From: Polaromonas sp.
Lineage (GTDB): Bacteria > Pseudomonadota > Gammaproteobacteria > Burkholderiales > Burkholderiaceae_C
Assembly (NCBI RefSeq): GCF_010365105.1
Contig: NZ_JAAFGZ010000006.1
Location: 1-64,000, forward strand
Length of the DNA stretch: 64,000 nucleotides
Reading direction: 5' to 3'
Shown: piece by piece, positions 9,580 to 19,585 of the stretch
Numbering within the stretch: position 1 is the stretch's first letter
Layout of the letters: every line of letters starts with the position of its first letter
Notes under the pieces: generated by a model
The model's input: only the letters and a program-made list of their open reading frames with translations
Told to the model about the DNA's origin: nothing
Database searches by the model: none
Translations under genes and position numbers: made by a program

Positions 9580-11889
9580 GTGCCGTCCCGCAATCCACCG
9601 CAAAGTTTTCTTGCCGGACAGGCTCGCGCCCTGTTCACAGAGCGTGTGGCGCAGATGGTGCCGGAACTTGCCAGGACGATTGGTGACACGCTGTCCGAAC
9701 TGGCGCTGCGGCCGGGGAATGCACGGGAAATGCAGGATCTGCGCGACGCCTTGCGGCTCTACCAGAACAACCGCCCGGCCTGGGTTCACGGCATCCTCGG
9801 CGCTGTACGCCAGCCATTCTCTTCGTCCGCCAAGACGACGTCCTCGGTGCTGCCGGAGCTTGGAGAAATGGAACTGGTCGGCAACGAGACCGTCGAGCAC
9901 CGCATTCTTGCCTCGCGCCTGGCGCTGCGGTTGCTTGATTTTGCAAGTTGGGAGCTCAATGACCTGCGCCTGCGCATCCAGACCCTGGAAGGCATGCCGG
10001 AATTGAGCCGGCTGGACCTGTTCCGCCCGGAAGTGATTGCACAGCACCTGGTCGAACAATGGACGCTGGCGGGCCTGCCGCAGTCGGCATGGCTGCTGGG
10101 CCAGGACACCATCCACAAGAACATGGCAGCCTGGATGCTGGAGATTTACCACGCAACCAACGCGTTTCTGATCGAACGCGGCGTCATGGCTGAGATTGAC
10201 CTGCGGCCCCTGGTCAGGCGAACGCCTTCTGCTGTGAAAGCCGGCACGACCGCAGCCGAAGGCGCTGCTCGGATCGGCAGTGGTTCTGCAGGTGATGGAA
10301 ATTCGGGAACGGCTCCGCTAACCGCACCCACCCGAAGCGGGTGGTCGGGCAACGCCGTCCAGGAAGAAACGCGCATGCAGACGGCGACCACGCCGCTGGC
10401 CCGCGTGCGGATGCGCGCGCAGGGTGTGCTCGGACATCTCAAGCAAATGCTTATGAGTCGCGTCGAAGGGTTTGACCAGCCACACGCTCGCCAGGCCTCG
10501 CCACAACTGGAACATGCCATGAACCGCCTTCAGCAGCAGGCTGAAGTTGAGATCCGGGAAGGCACCCGGCACTCGGAAGCGGGTTTTGCGCGCACGCAGG
10601 TCGACCAGGCGCTTCAGGAGCTGCGCCAGCGGACCAGCGTGCTGAAAAAGGCAGCTTCCAGTTCCGCGGAAAAGGCCACGATCGAAATCGTTGCCCTGAT
10701 GTTCCAGAGCATCCTGGCAGAAGACCGCATCGCGCCCCAGATCCGTGTATGGTTTGCACGCCTGCAGATGCCGGTCCTTCGGGTGGCTGTCGCCGAGCCG
10801 GAGTTTTTCAGTTCGCTTGAGCATCCGGCGCGCCAGTTGATCGACCGCATGGGATCGTGCGCGCTGGGCTTCGATGTGACGGTCGAAGGTGATGTCCTTG
10901 AGACGGAAATCAAGCGCGTCGTGCAGGTGATCGAACAATACCCTGAAACCGGACGCCGCGTGTTCCAGCTTGTCTACGAAGAATTCGACAAGTTCCTGTC
11001 CCGTTTCTTTGCCGAGCAGGGCAGCGTGGCGCGTGCGGTCAGCCTGGCCCAGCAGCTGGAGCAGAAGGAAACCATGACCGTCCAGTACACCATCGAGATG
11101 CGCACCATGCTCGATGGCATGCCGGTACGCGATGAAATACGGGAATTCCTGTTCAGGATCTGGGCCGAGGTGCTGGCGATTGCCGCGATGAAGAACGGTC
11201 CGCAGCATGCGCAGACGCTGCTGTTCAAGCAGGCTGCGGCCGATCTGGTCTGGTCGGCCAGCGCCAAGCCCAACCGCAGCGACCGGTCGCGTGTGATTGC
11301 CGCGCTGCCCAGACAGCTGCAATTGCTGCGCCAGGGCATGACCCTGCTGGGGCTGGACCTGGCGGCGCAGGATGCCCAGCTGAAGATGATCAACGCCATC
11401 ATGGCGGATGCCTTCATGTCGAAGACCGATGCGATTCCGCTTGAAAAGATCGAGGCCATGGCCAGGCGCCTGACCAACCTTGAAGACTATCTCTCGGAGC
11501 AGGAGGTCGGCGACTTTCCGCTGGATGCCGACAGCCTGGTCACCATGATAGGCATCGACTCGGTGCATATCGAGGTGATTGCCGACGGCGGCAGCCAGCC
11601 GACAGACGCCATGTGCGCCTGGGCCAGGGAATTGCAGCCGGGCAGCTGGTTCAACCTGGACCACAATGGAAAAATCAGCCATGTGCAGTTCGCCTGGTGC
11701 AGCGAGCGCAAGCAGTTGCACCTGTTTGCCACCGCCGATGGCCGCAGCTTCCTGATCCAGATGCGCCGGCTGGCAGCCTACCTGCAGGCGGGGCTGCTGG
11801 TACCGACGGAAGAGGAAGCGCTGACGGTACGCGCCACGCGCGATGCCCTGGCCAAGCTGGACGCCAATCCCGAACGACTTTTTGGCTGA
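9580..11889 (+). CDS. DUF1631 family protein
   Basis: 769-residue, mostly alpha-helical soluble protein matching what I know of the DUF1631 family of betaproteobacteria and pseudomonads, a family without an assigned biochemical role. Visible features are an N-terminal helical region, a low-complexity Ala/Gly/Thr-rich linker (about residues 205-260), and a C-terminal segment with a small beta-rich part (WFNLDHNGKISHVQFAWCSERKQLHLFATADGRSFL) that resembles a PilZ-like region also seen in cyclic-di-GMP-linked proteins; that resemblance is only an impression. GTG start at 9580, 29 bases after secF. No signal peptide or membrane helix seen. Confidence 0.75.
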   Translation: MPSRNPPQSFLAGQARALFTERVAQMVPELARTIGDTLSELALRPGNAREMQDLRDALRLYQNNRPAWVHGILGAVRQPFSSSAKTTSSVLPELGEMELVGNETVEHRILASRLALRLLDFASWELNDLRLRIQTLEGMPELSRLDLFRPEVIAQHLVEQWTLAGLPQSAWLLGQDTIHKNMAAWMLEIYHATNAFLIERGVMAEIDLRPLVRRTPSAVKAGTTAAEGAARIGSGSAGDGNSGTAPLTAPTRSGWSGNAVQEETRMQTATTPLARVRMRAQGVLGHLKQMLMSRVEGFDQPHARQASPQLEHAMNRLQQQAEVEIREGTRHSEAGFARTQVDQALQELRQRTSVLKKAASSSAEKATIEIVALMFQSILAEDRIAPQIRVWFARLQMPVLRVAVAEPEFFSSLEHPARQLIDRMGSCALGFDVTVEGDVLETEIKRVVQVIEQYPETGRRVFQLVYEEFDKFLSRFFAEQGSVARAVSLAQQLEQKETMTVQYTIEMRTMLDGMPVRDEIREFLFRIWAEVLAIAAMKNGPQHAQTLLFKQAAADLVWSASAKPNRSDRSRVIAALPRQLQLLRQGMTLLGLDLAAQDAQLKMINAIMADAFMSKTDAIPLEKIEAMARRLTNLEDYLSEQEVGDFPLDADSLVTMIGIDSVHIEVIADGGSQPTDAMCAWARELQPGSWFNLDHNGKISHVQFAWCSERKQLHLFATADGRSFLIQMRRLAAYLQAGLLVPTEEEALTVRATRDALAKLDANPERLFG

Positions 11890-11944
11890 AGCTAAATCGA
11901 CCGTGGCTTTCGCACACGGCATGCAAAGCGAGTGACAGTTTTTT

Positions 11945-11961
11945 GCTACTGAATTAATAGC
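11945..11961 (+). repeat. Dispersed 17-bp palindromic element, copy 2
   Basis: GCTACTGAATTAATAGC, 55 bases after the DUF1631 stop, preceded by a T run as in other copies. Confidence 0.6.
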
Positions 11962-12103
11962 GGATCATGAACGTATTGCCTGCGAAAAAGGCCTATATGT
12001 CGTTAAAAACGAATGCGCTTTCGCGCTTGGCCTTATTGGCCAACCGGGCAGGAGTTGCACTGTCGGCAAAGGAATGACGCCATGGCGATGGCAAGGCCAC
12101 GGG

Positions 12104-12628
12104 TCAATGCGCGAGGCGGCCTTCGGTGTCGTCGCACAATTCATCGAGCACCAGCGCGTCGGGTTCTTCGCCAAAGCTCCAGTACACCATGAGGACGATG
12201 ATCTTCAGGTCATCGAGCGACACCGGATCGCCGGGCGCAGCCATGGCCCGGTCCATCACGATTTCGCGCATGTGCGGCGGCAATACGCCCGAGGTTTCCA
12301 GGAAGCAGACAAATCCCAGGCTTTGCGCGCCCAGGTGCGCTTGTTCTGCAACGGAGTAGATGCGCAGGCTGTTGCTGGCCTGCGCCTGCATGCGCGCAGG
12401 GACGGCGCCGCTGTCCGATGGCTCGCCTGCCAGTGCGCCCGGTGCATCCGGCAAGCTGATCTGCGTGCCTTTGGCGGCAATGTTCAGCCCGTCGAGCCAG
12501 ACCAGCGCTTCCTGGATTTCCTCGGCTTCGAAGCCTGCTGCGATCAGTTTTCGCCCGAGTCTGTCAAATTCAGGACAGGCGGCGCCCTGCCAGTAATTTT
12601 CGTAGACGTAGACCAGAACTTCAAACAT
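12104..12628 (-). CDS. smg: Smg family protein (DUF494)
   Basis: 174-residue protein starting MFEVLVYVYENYWQG, the characteristic N-terminus of the Smg/DUF494 family, with DLKIIVLMVYWSFGEEPDALVLDEL near the C-terminus. In many proteobacteria smg lies next to dprA, as here (24 bases downstream of the dprA stop). Its biochemical function is not established. Same strand as dprA and likely co-transcribed. Confidence 0.93.
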   Translation of the reverse strand: MFEVLVYVYENYWQGAACPEFDRLGRKLIAAGFEAEEIQEALVWLDGLNIAAKGTQISLPDAPGALAGEPSDSGAVPARMQAQASNSLRIYSVAEQAHLGAQSLGFVCFLETSGVLPPHMREIVMDRAMAAPGDPVSLDDLKIIVLMVYWSFGEEPDALVLDELCDDTEGRLAH

Positions 12629-12652
12629 GCATTCAATATAACGCAGATAAGC

Positions 12653-13816
12653 TCAGCCCGCCGCCATGCGCTGAAACAGTCCGCCAGGCAGTCGCACAAC
12701 CTGTCCTTCGAGTTCGAGTTCGAGCAATCCAGCCTGCAGATGGGCGGTGTCCAGGCCGGTGCGGGCCTGCAGCGCATCCAGGCTCACCGCATCGAATCCC
12801 AGCGCCGCCAGCAGCGGATCTTCGCGGGTGCCAGCGGCTTCGTCAGCCTCGTCGCCTTCGGGCGGCGTCTGCAGCGCAGCAGGCGCTGCGCCGGAACCGG
12901 TGGGGGCCAGCCGCAGTTCTTCGAGCACATCCTGCGCCACTTCCACCAGCTTGGCGCCCTGCTTGATCAGTGCATGGCAGCCGCGCGACTGCGGCGAATG
13001 GATCGAGCCGGGAATGGCAAAGACTTCCTTGCCCTGCTCGGCTGCGAGCCGGGCGGTGATCAGCGAGCCCGACTGCAACGCCGCCTCGACCACCAGCGTT
13101 CCCCGGCTCAGGCCGGAAATGATGCGGTTGCGTTTGGGGAAATTGGCCGTCAGCGGCGGCGTTCCGAGCGGGAATTCGCTGATGATCATGCCCTGCCGGG
13201 CAATGCGGTGCGCCAGGTCCAGGTGCCGCTTGGGATAGACCCGGTCCAGCCCGGTGCCGACCACCGCAATCGTCTCGCCGCCGCCCAGCATCGCGCCATC
13301 GTGGGCTGCGCCGTCAATGCCCAGCGCCAGTCCCGACACCACGCAGATGCCGGCGCTGCCAAACGCTTTGGCAAACTGCCGGGCATTGCTTTCGCCTTGC
13401 GGCGTCGGGTTGCGGCTGCCGACGATGGCCAGGCTGTTTGCTATTTTTTCAGTAGCTGAAAATGCACTGTTGGCAAGCGAACCCAGCATGTAAAGCATCA
13501 AAGGTGGATCTTCGATGTCGAGCAGGGCCGGTGGATAGGCAGGGTCGCCCAGCACCGCGATGCGTCGGTCGTGTCCGTCCTTTAGCCAGTCTGTCGTGGT
13601 CTTCAGCTGTGCCGCCAGGCCGGGCGGCTCGCTGCGCAGCGTGCTTGCCAGCTTGTCGGAGCCGAGTTGCTGCAGGGTGGCGCTGCTTTGCTCGAAGATG
13701 GCCTGCGCCGAGCCGAACGCCGTCAGCAGCTTGCGCGCCGTGGTATTGCCCACGCCGGGTGTGAGCGCCAGCCGCAACCAGGCGCGGAGCTCTTCGGAAT
13801 CCATGGCGTCGGCCAT
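12653..13816 (-). CDS. dprA: DNA-processing protein DprA
   Basis: 387-residue DprA/Smf protein that loads RecA on incoming single-stranded DNA during natural transformation. N-terminal helix-hairpin-helix/SAM-like region (LALTPGVGNTTARKLLTAFG), the Rossmann-fold core with VGSRNPTPQGESNARQFAK and SGLALGIDGAAHDGAML, PKRNRIISGLSRGTLVVEAA, and a C-terminal winged helix (about residues 320-385). Residues around ANSAFSATEKIANSLAIVGS are encoded by an in-frame copy of the dispersed 17-bp element (13440-13456), just before the Rossmann core; related proteins should show whether this is an insertion. Overlaps no neighbour; smg follows. Confidence 0.96.
   Translation of the reverse strand: MADAMDSEELRAWLRLALTPGVGNTTARKLLTAFGSAQAIFEQSSATLQQLGSDKLASTLRSEPPGLAAQLKTTTDWLKDGHDRRIAVLGDPAYPPALLDIEDPPLMLYMLGSLANSAFSATEKIANSLAIVGSRNPTPQGESNARQFAKAFGSAGICVVSGLALGIDGAAHDGAMLGGGETIAVVGTGLDRVYPKRHLDLAHRIARQGMIISEFPLGTPPLTANFPKRNRIISGLSRGTLVVEAALQSGSLITARLAAEQGKEVFAIPGSIHSPQSRGCHALIKQGAKLVEVAQDVLEELRLAPTGSGAAPAALQTPPEGDEADEAAGTREDPLLAALGFDAVSLDALQARTGLDTAHLQAGLLELELEGQVVRLPGGLFQRMAAG
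13440..13456 (+). repeat. Dispersed 17-bp palindromic element, copy 3, inside dprA
   Basis: GCTATTTTTTCAGTAGC, in frame in dprA on the opposite strand, encoding ATEKIA in the peptide SATEKIAN. Confidence 0.7.
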
Positions 13817-13890
13817 TTATCGGGATGGCCGTTGAGCCGCCGCCTTGGCGTGCTCGGCCATGCAAGTGCAGTACACCGGCTGCATGCCGT

Positions 13891-15141
13891 TCAATCCGGG
13901 TTGGTGAAACGGTCGCCGACCTTGATGCCGTCAGTGGCCCTCAGGATCAGCGCATACGACAGCCGGTCAAAGGTGCGAAACACCATCAACAGGCCGTTGC
14001 GCTCGTTGGGCAGCTTGATGTCCGGCCGGGCGCTGTCGGTCTTGTCGCGCAGGCGCTCGCCGTCCTTCAGGATGGCCATCACATGGCCGCGCTCCAGGCC
14101 GTCGCGGCTTCCCCGGTTGATCACCACGATCTGGTTTTCAGAGGCCCAGGCCACGGCGTTGCCGTAGACCGAAACGATCTGTCCCGCCATGGGCGTCGAA
14201 GGCGCGCGCGGCACATAGCTGCGCAATTCACGGGGCGGCTCGGCCATCAGGCGGTCACCGACGCGCATTTCTTCCTTGGCGGCCACGATGTCGATGGTGG
14301 CCGGCACGCGTTCGGTCTGCAGCTTGCCGTCCTTGTCCGGATTCTGGACGCTGGATTCGCCGCGCACCAGCTCGGCCTTGCCGACGTAGTGCGCTTCATA
14401 ACCCAGGATTTCCTGGGTGGTCGGGTCTTTCAACGGCGTGGCGTTGCGAAACACCCGGTAGTCCAGTGGCTCACCCTTGCGGTCGCTTAGCGGCTGGCCA
14501 GGGCCATCGCCGCCCGCATAGCCGCCCAGCGCGTAGGCGCGGTCGCCACGGCTGAGCAGCACCCGGCCTTCCTGGGTGGCGACGATGCGCGGGGCTTGTG
14601 AAAAAGTCAGTGCATCGACAATCAAGGGCTCGGCCAAAAAGGGCTCGATGTCCTGCGGCGCCAGCGTGGGAATCGAGGCATCGGCCAGCGACTCGTAGCG
14701 GGTGCGCGGCGACACCCGGACAGTGCCCATCGACGCACCATCGCTGCCCGCCTGGCGGGTGCGCAAGGTCGCGCGGCCATCGCGCTTGTCGAGGAACAGC
14801 TGCTGGCCGGGATAGATGCGGTGCGGGTTTCGGATGTCTTCCAGGTTCATGCCCCAGAGTTCGGGCCAGCGCCAGGGACTTTTGAGGAACAGGCCCGAGA
14901 TGGCCCACAGGGTGTCGCCCGATCTGACGGTGTAGCTGTCAGGCGCATTGGGCATCAGGTCGGCCAGGGGGATGCCGGTCCGGGCCACCTGCGCGGCCGT
15001 GGCCTGCTGGCCCGGGGTGATGGGAAAGTTCTGGGCCTGCACGCCGGCTGACAGGGACAGCAGACCCGCAACGACGATTGAAACAGGGCGGAATCGACCA
15101 AAAGTTGTGTGCATCTTGAAGCTTGTTGGAACGGACTGCAT
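13891..15141 (-). CDS. Secreted LysM peptidoglycan-binding protein
   Basis: 416-residue exported protein. A signal peptide ends at GVQAQ (residues about 10-37; the second Met, at 15114, may be the true start). One LysM domain follows: DSYTVRSGDTLWAISGLFLKSPWRWPELW...IRNPHRIYPGQQLFLD (about residues 66-118). The C-terminal 250 residues contain beta-rich repeats of unknown function. In Burkholderiales a gene like this commonly sits between dprA and def, divergent from def, as here. Probably binds the cell wall in the periplasm; no catalytic domain was recognised. Confidence 0.88.
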   Translation of the reverse strand: MQSVPTSFKMHTTFGRFRPVSIVVAGLLSLSAGVQAQNFPITPGQQATAAQVARTGIPLADLMPNAPDSYTVRSGDTLWAISGLFLKSPWRWPELWGMNLEDIRNPHRIYPGQQLFLDKRDGRATLRTRQAGSDGASMGTVRVSPRTRYESLADASIPTLAPQDIEPFLAEPLIVDALTFSQAPRIVATQEGRVLLSRGDRAYALGGYAGGDGPGQPLSDRKGEPLDYRVFRNATPLKDPTTQEILGYEAHYVGKAELVRGESSVQNPDKDGKLQTERVPATIDIVAAKEEMRVGDRLMAEPPRELRSYVPRAPSTPMAGQIVSVYGNAVAWASENQIVVINRGSRDGLERGHVMAILKDGERLRDKTDSARPDIKLPNERNGLLMVFRTFDRLSYALILRATDGIKVGDRFTNPD

Positions 15142-15311
15142 TTACTTTGCGCTACAAGGAAATGCATTTTGCAATGCTTGTATCCGCGCAAATTTCCAGC
15201 GATTCTGTACCCAAGCCCTTCATTAAGCAATGATTAGGAGATTCTGAGAGGATTACAGGCTTTGAAAATTGGGAAAAGTGGCGAAAATAGCGACTTCTCC
15301 CCATTGCTGTC

Positions 15312-15833
15312 ATGACCCAACTCACCATTCTTCGCTATCCCGATCCGCGCCTGCATACCGTGGCCAAGCCGGTTGCAGCCATCGACGCCCGTGTGCGCCA
15401 GCTGGCCGACGCCATGTTCCAGACCATGTACGACGCCGAAGGCATCGGCCTGGCCGCCACGCAGGTTGATGTGCACGAACGGCTGCTGGTCATCGACGTG
15501 AGCGAGGCCCGCGACCAGCCGCTGGTGTTGATCAATCCTGAAATCGTCTGGGCCAGCCTAGAGACGCGCATCGGCGACGAAGGCTGCCTGTCGGTGCCCG
15601 GCATCTACGACGGTGTCGAACGCTCGCTGGCAGTGAAGGTCGAGGCGCTGGACCTGGACGGCCAGCGCCAGGTACACGAGGCCGAAGGCATGCTGGCAGT
15701 CTGCATCCAGCATGAAATGGACCACCTGATGGGCAAGGTGTTTGTTGAATACCTGTCGCCCCTCAAGCGCAACCGCATCAAGACCAAACTGGTCAAGCAA
15801 AAAAAGGACGAGGAACGCGACTCGGTGCGCTGA
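15312..15833 (+). CDS. def: Peptide deformylase
   Basis: 173-residue metalloenzyme that removes the N-formyl group from nascent proteins. All three family motifs are present: GIGLAATQ (about residues 45-52), EGCLSVPG (95-102) and HEMDHLMGK (137-145), supplying the metal ligands Cys and two His and the catalytic Glu. C-terminal lysine-rich tail. It is followed 67 bases later by fmt, the classical def-fmt pair. Confidence 0.97.
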   Translation: MTQLTILRYPDPRLHTVAKPVAAIDARVRQLADAMFQTMYDAEGIGLAATQVDVHERLLVIDVSEARDQPLVLINPEIVWASLETRIGDEGCLSVPGIYDGVERSLAVKVEALDLDGQRQVHEAEGMLAVCIQHEMDHLMGKVFVEYLSPLKRNRIKTKLVKQKKDEERDSVR

Positions 15834-15900
15834 CGTGACGAGGAGGGGGTTGCCGCTTCGACATGCTTGATGCGCCGGCGACTCTTTAGAATCACGCCCC

Positions 15901-16863
15901 ATGCGCGTTATTTTTGCCGGTACCCCTGACTTTGCCCGTGTGGCGCTTGTGCAATTGCACGCTGCCGGTTTTGAAATCCCCCTGGTGCTGACCCAGCCCG
16001 ACCGCCCCGCCGGACGCGGCCTGAAGCTGCAGGCGTCCGCCGTCAAGCAGTGGGCCGAAAGCCAGCAGATTCCCGTCGTCCAGCCCAGAAGCCTGCGGCT
16101 GGACGGCAAATACCCCGAAGACGCCGCTGCCGCGCGAGATGCAATGCAAGCGGCGCAGGCCGATGCCATGGTGGTCGCTGCCTACGGGCTGATCCTGCCG
16201 CAGTGGGTGCTTGACCTGCCCCGGCTGGGTTGCTTCAACATCCACGCTTCATTGCTGCCGCGCTGGCGCGGCGCCGCGCCTATCCACCGTGCGATCCAGG
16301 CCGGCGACCGGGAAACCGGCATCACCCTGATGCAGATGGATGCGGGACTGGACACTGGAGACATGCTGCTGGTGGAAAAACTGGGTGTCCAAGACACCGA
16401 CACCACCGGCACGCTGCATGACCGGCTGGCCGCGCTGGGCGGGCAGATGGTCGTGCAGGCGCTGAATCTGGCGGGCAGCAGCCAGCTGCATCCGGTCCGG
16501 CAGCCTGCCCAAGGCGTGAGCTATGCCCACAAGATCGAAAAAGCCGAAGCAGCGGTCGACTGGACGCAGCCGGTGGCCGTGGTGGACCGGCACATCCGCG
16601 CCATGACGCCTTTCCCGGGCGCCAGCACGCAGCTGGGGCCGGATACCCTGAAACTGTGGCACTGCGAAATTGATAGCTGTTCACGCCCGCCTGATGTGCG
16701 TGAAGGCCAGATTTTGTCTGCAAATGCTGATGGCGTCCGGGTCGTCTGCCGTGACGGCGTGCTGGTGCTCACCGAACTGCAGCGCGCCGGCGGCAAGCGC
16801 CTGGGCAGCGCTGACTTTTTGCGCGGCTTTGCGCTGGCGCCCGGCATGGCGTTCGGAAAGTAA
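15901..16863 (+). CDS. fmt: Methionyl-tRNA formyltransferase
   Basis: 320-residue enzyme that formylates initiator Met-tRNA. N-terminal transferase domain with [32 protein letters not shown] (active-site Asn and His) and [12 protein letters not shown] (catalytic Asp); the C-terminal tRNA-binding domain begins near residue 205. A partial copy of the dispersed repeat lies in frame at about 16661-16732, coding for the segment [19 protein letters not shown] in the C-terminal domain, so this surface loop may be an insertion. Paired with def. Confidence 0.96.
   Translation: MRVIFAGTPDFARVALVQLHAAGFEIPLVLTQPDRPAGRGLKLQASAVKQWAESQQIPVVQPRSLRLDGKYPEDAAAARDAMQAAQADAMVVAAYGLILPQWVLDLPRLGCFNIHASLLPRWRGAAPIHRAIQAGDRETGITLMQMDAGLDTGDMLLVEKLGVQDTDTTGTLHDRLAALGGQMVVQALNLAGSSQLHPVRQPAQGVSYAHKIEKAEAAVDWTQPVAVVDRHIRAMTPFPGASTQLGPDTLKLWHCEIDSCSRPPDVREGQILSANADGVRVVCRDGVLVLTELQRAGGKRLGSADFLRGFALAPGMAFGK
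16661..16677 (+). repeat. Dispersed 17-bp element, degenerate copy inside fmt
   Basis: ACTGCGAAATTGATAGC keeps only the right arm (ATTGATAGCTG) and the following region resembles other copies. In frame in fmt on the same strand. Weaker than the other copies. Confidence 0.4.
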
Positions 16864-16869
16864 CCGCCG

Positions 16870-17628
16870 GTGTTTCTGCGCGCTGCTTATTACCGCCACG
16901 CTGAATTCCGCCAGGGTGCGCGCGACATGTTCTCCGTGGCGCCGGGTTTTGCCGCCTGGGGCCTGATGACCGGCGTGGCCATGGTCAAGTCGGGCATGAG
17001 CGTCATCGAGGCGATCCTGATGACGGTGCTGGTGTATGCCGGCAGCGCGCAGCTGGCCGCGATTCCGCTGCTCGTCGCGGGCGCGCCGGCGTGGGTGATT
17101 CTGGCCACCGCCTTTTGCGTCAACCTGCGCTTCGTGGTGTTCAGCGCGCACCTGCGTGCCTACCTGATGCACCTGCCCCGCTGGCAACGCCTGCTGACCG
17201 GCTTTTTGACCACGGACCTGAGCTACGTGCTGTTCGTGCGCCGCTTTCCCGTGCCTGGCGACACGCCCGGCCAGCGCCTGGCGGAGCAGGCCTACCTGGC
17301 GGGCAATTGCGGGTTGTGCTGGGTCAACTGGATGGGCAGCAGCCTGGTCGGCATTGCGCTGGCCAATTTCATCCCGAGCGCCTGGGGGCTGGGTTTTGCC
17401 GGCATCCTGGCATTGCTCGGCATCTCTTTTTCGCTGGTCACCACCCGGCTGCGCATCATCGCGGCGCTGGTGGCGGGCGCGGCGGCGGTGGCCGCGTTCG
17501 CGCTGCCGCTCAAGCTCAACATCCTGGTGGCCATCGCGGCTGCAGTTGCCGTTTGCATGATGCTTGAACGGGCCGGCCTGCGCGCGGCAGCGCATTCCCC
17601 GGGCGCCGTCCCTGAAGAAAAGCCATGA
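16870..17628 (+). CDS. azlC: AzlC family branched-chain amino acid exporter subunit
   Basis: 252-residue inner membrane protein of the AzlC family: [29 protein letters not shown], then [19 protein letters not shown] and [15 protein letters not shown] are the typical conserved segments, with about seven or eight hydrophobic helices. With AzlD it forms a two-component exporter of branched-chain amino acids or analogues. GTG start at 16870, seven bases after the fmt stop. Its stop overlaps the azlD start (ATGA), indicating translational coupling. Confidence 0.9.
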   Translation: MFLRAAYYRHAEFRQGARDMFSVAPGFAAWGLMTGVAMVKSGMSVIEAILMTVLVYAGSAQLAAIPLLVAGAPAWVILATAFCVNLRFVVFSAHLRAYLMHLPRWQRLLTGFLTTDLSYVLFVRRFPVPGDTPGQRLAEQAYLAGNCGLCWVNWMGSSLVGIALANFIPSAWGLGFAGILALLGISFSLVTTRLRIIAALVAGAAAVAAFALPLKLNILVAIAAAVAVCMMLERAGLRAAAHSPGAVPEEKP

Positions 17629-17960
17629 ACGAGACCGATCTCTGGACCATCGGGACCATCGTCGGCATGGCGGGGGTGACGGTGCTGACGCGCTGCTTTT
17701 TCTTTTTGTCAGACAAGCCGTGGACCCTGCCGGACCTGGCCCGGCGCGGCCTGGACTATGCGCCGATTGCTGCGCTGGCGGCGGTGATCGTTCCCGAAAT
17801 CGTCATGACGCAGGGCCACCTCATCGCCACCTGGCAGGATGCCCGGCTGTTTGGCACGGCGGCGGGCGTCGCCTGGTTTTTCTGGCGCCGGGGCGTGCTG
17901 GGCACCATCGTGAGCGGCATGGTGGTGTACCTGACGCTGCACCTCGGCTTGGGCTGGTGA
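17625..17960 (+). CDS. azlD: AzlD family transport protein
   Basis: 111-residue membrane protein with three to four helices; [35 protein letters not shown] and [22 protein letters not shown] are typical of the small AzlD partner of AzlC. Starts within the azlC stop codon (ATGA at 17625-17628). Followed directly by a GC-rich double-hairpin repeat that may end transcription. Confidence 0.9.
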   Translation: MNETDLWTIGTIVGMAGVTVLTRCFFFLSDKPWTLPDLARRGLDYAPIAALAAVIVPEIVMTQGHLIATWQDARLFGTAAGVAWFFWRRGVLGTIVSGMVVYLTLHLGLGW

Positions 17961-17965
17961 ATGTG

Positions 17966-18060
17966 GCCCCCACGGTCGCCCACTGCGTGTGGCTTCCTGC
18001 CCCCCGAGGGGGCTGCTGCGCCTGCGGCCCGGCAAAGCCGGTTCCGCGGCCCCTGCTGGG
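17966..18060 (+). repeat. GC-rich two-hairpin dispersed repeat, copy 1
   Basis: Five bases after the azlD stop. Contains GCCCCCCGAGGGGGC (perfect-stem hairpin) and GGCCCGGCAAAGCCGGTTCC (second hairpin), ending CCCCTGCTGG. The same arrangement follows pyk at 21020-21111. Likely a REP-like element that may also act as a terminator or mRNA stabiliser. Confidence 0.75.
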
Positions 18061-18172
18061 TTGGAGAGATTGCCCCCTAGGGTCGCTGGGTGGCAAGGGC
18101 CGAACCCTACAATTCTTTTTAGCCAGCCGCCCACCGGCGGTTTTATCAACCTTTGTACTTTGCGAGTCGCCC

Positions 18173-19372
18173 ATGAATTTCATCCGTTTTTCTGATTTGT
18201 GCGCCAGCGGCCAGGTCGCCGGCAAACGCGTGTTCATCCGTGCCGACCTGAACGTGCCGCAGGACGCCAGTGGCGCCATCACCGAGGACACGCGCATCCG
18301 TGCTTCGGTGCCGTGCCTGCAGATGGCACTCGATGCCGGGGCGGCGGTGATGGTCACGTCGCACCTGGGCCGCCCCGTGGAAGGCGAATTCAAGCCGGCC
18401 GATTCGCTGGCGCCGGTTGCCCGACGGCTCGGCGAGCTGATGCAGCGCGAAATTCCCGTGGTGTCGAACTGGGTCGATGGCGTGGACGTGAAACCTGGTC
18501 AGCTGGTGATGCTGGAAAACTGCCGGCTGAACAAGGGCGAGAAGAAAAACGACGAAGCGCTGGCACGCAAGATGGCCGCGTTGTGCGACATCTTCGTGCA
18601 TGACGCCTTCGGCACCGCGCACCGGGCCGAAGCCTCGACCTACGGCATTGCGCAATATGCGCCCGTCGCCTGCGCCGGTCCGCTGCTGGCCGCCGAGATG
18701 GACGCCATCACGGCCGCCTTCGCCCATCCCAAGCGGCCGCTGGTCGCCATCGTCGCTGGCAGCAAGGTCTCGACCAAGCTGACCATCCTCAAGGCGCTGG
18801 CCGAAAACGTCGATCAGCTGATCGTCGGCGGCGGCATTGCCAACACCTTCATGCTGGCCGCCGGCCTGAACATCGGCAAGAGCCTGGCCGAACCCGACCT
18901 GTTGGCCGAAGCCACGGCGGTGATGGCCGCCATGAAGGCGCGCGGCGCCGAGGTGCCGATTCCGACCGACGTGGTCTGCGCCAAGACCTTTGCCGCCGAT
19001 GCGCCGGCCACCGTCAAGCAGGCGACCGATGTCGAGGACGACGACCTGATCCTGGACATTGGCCCCGACACCACCGCCCGGCTGGCCGCGCAACTCAAGC
19101 GCGCTGGCACCATCGTCTGGAACGGGCCGGTCGGCGTGTTCGAGTTCGAGGCCTTTTCACACGGCACCGAAGGCATCGCCCGGGCGATTGCCGAATCCAG
19201 CGCCTTCAGTATTGCCGGCGGCGGCGACACGCTCGCGGCGATCGCCAAGTACGGCATTGAAAAAGACGTGGGCTATATCTCGACCGGTGGCGGCGCTTTC
19301 CTCGAAGTGCTGGAAGGCAAGACGCTGCCGGCTTTCGAGATTTTGCAGAAACGGGCCGGCGACGCGCGCTGA
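18173..19372 (+). CDS. pgk: Phosphoglycerate kinase
   Basis: 399-residue glycolytic enzyme. N-terminal [14 protein letters not shown] (substrate-binding RADLNVP), TSHLGRP, and the C-terminal nucleotide domain with [13 protein letters not shown] and the C-terminal [13 protein letters not shown] and [20 protein letters not shown]. The open frame extends 203 codons upstream, but MNFIRFSDL at 18173 matches the family start. Normal length. pyk follows, so lower glycolysis genes are clustered here. Confidence 0.97.
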   Translation: MNFIRFSDLCASGQVAGKRVFIRADLNVPQDASGAITEDTRIRASVPCLQMALDAGAAVMVTSHLGRPVEGEFKPADSLAPVARRLGELMQREIPVVSNWVDGVDVKPGQLVMLENCRLNKGEKKNDEALARKMAALCDIFVHDAFGTAHRAEASTYGIAQYAPVACAGPLLAAEMDAITAAFAHPKRPLVAIVAGSKVSTKLTILKALAENVDQLIVGGGIANTFMLAAGLNIGKSLAEPDLLAEATAVMAAMKARGAEVPIPTDVVCAKTFAADAPATVKQATDVEDDDLILDIGPDTTARLAAQLKRAGTIVWNGPVGVFEFEAFSHGTEGIARAIAESSAFSIAGGGDTLAAIAKYGIEKDVGYISTGGGAFLEVLEGKTLPAFEILQKRAGDAR

Positions 19373-19374
19373 CC

Positions 19375-19391
19375 GCTCTTTTTTTAATAGC
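19375..19391 (+). repeat. Dispersed 17-bp palindromic element, copy 4
   Basis: GCTCTTTTTTTAATAGC followed by TGCTTGCGC, three bases after the pgk stop. The long T run and a downstream AAAAAGC/GCTTTTTTT inverted pair (about 19416-19430) could form a terminator for pgk. Confidence 0.65.
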
Positions 19392-19585
19392 TGCTTGCGC
19401 CCGCCCAGCATGCGGAAAAAGCTTTTTTTGCTTGTAAAAAGAGGTTTTTGCGTATTTCTGGCGTGACAGGTGTGCAGCCAGCGCAATGCGCATTTCACCC
19501 GTCCTGCACGCGCGCTTTTTGGTACCCGTTTGGTAACCGGTTCCGTGTAAGAATCGGAAACTAAATTACAAGGAGACACCCCCCC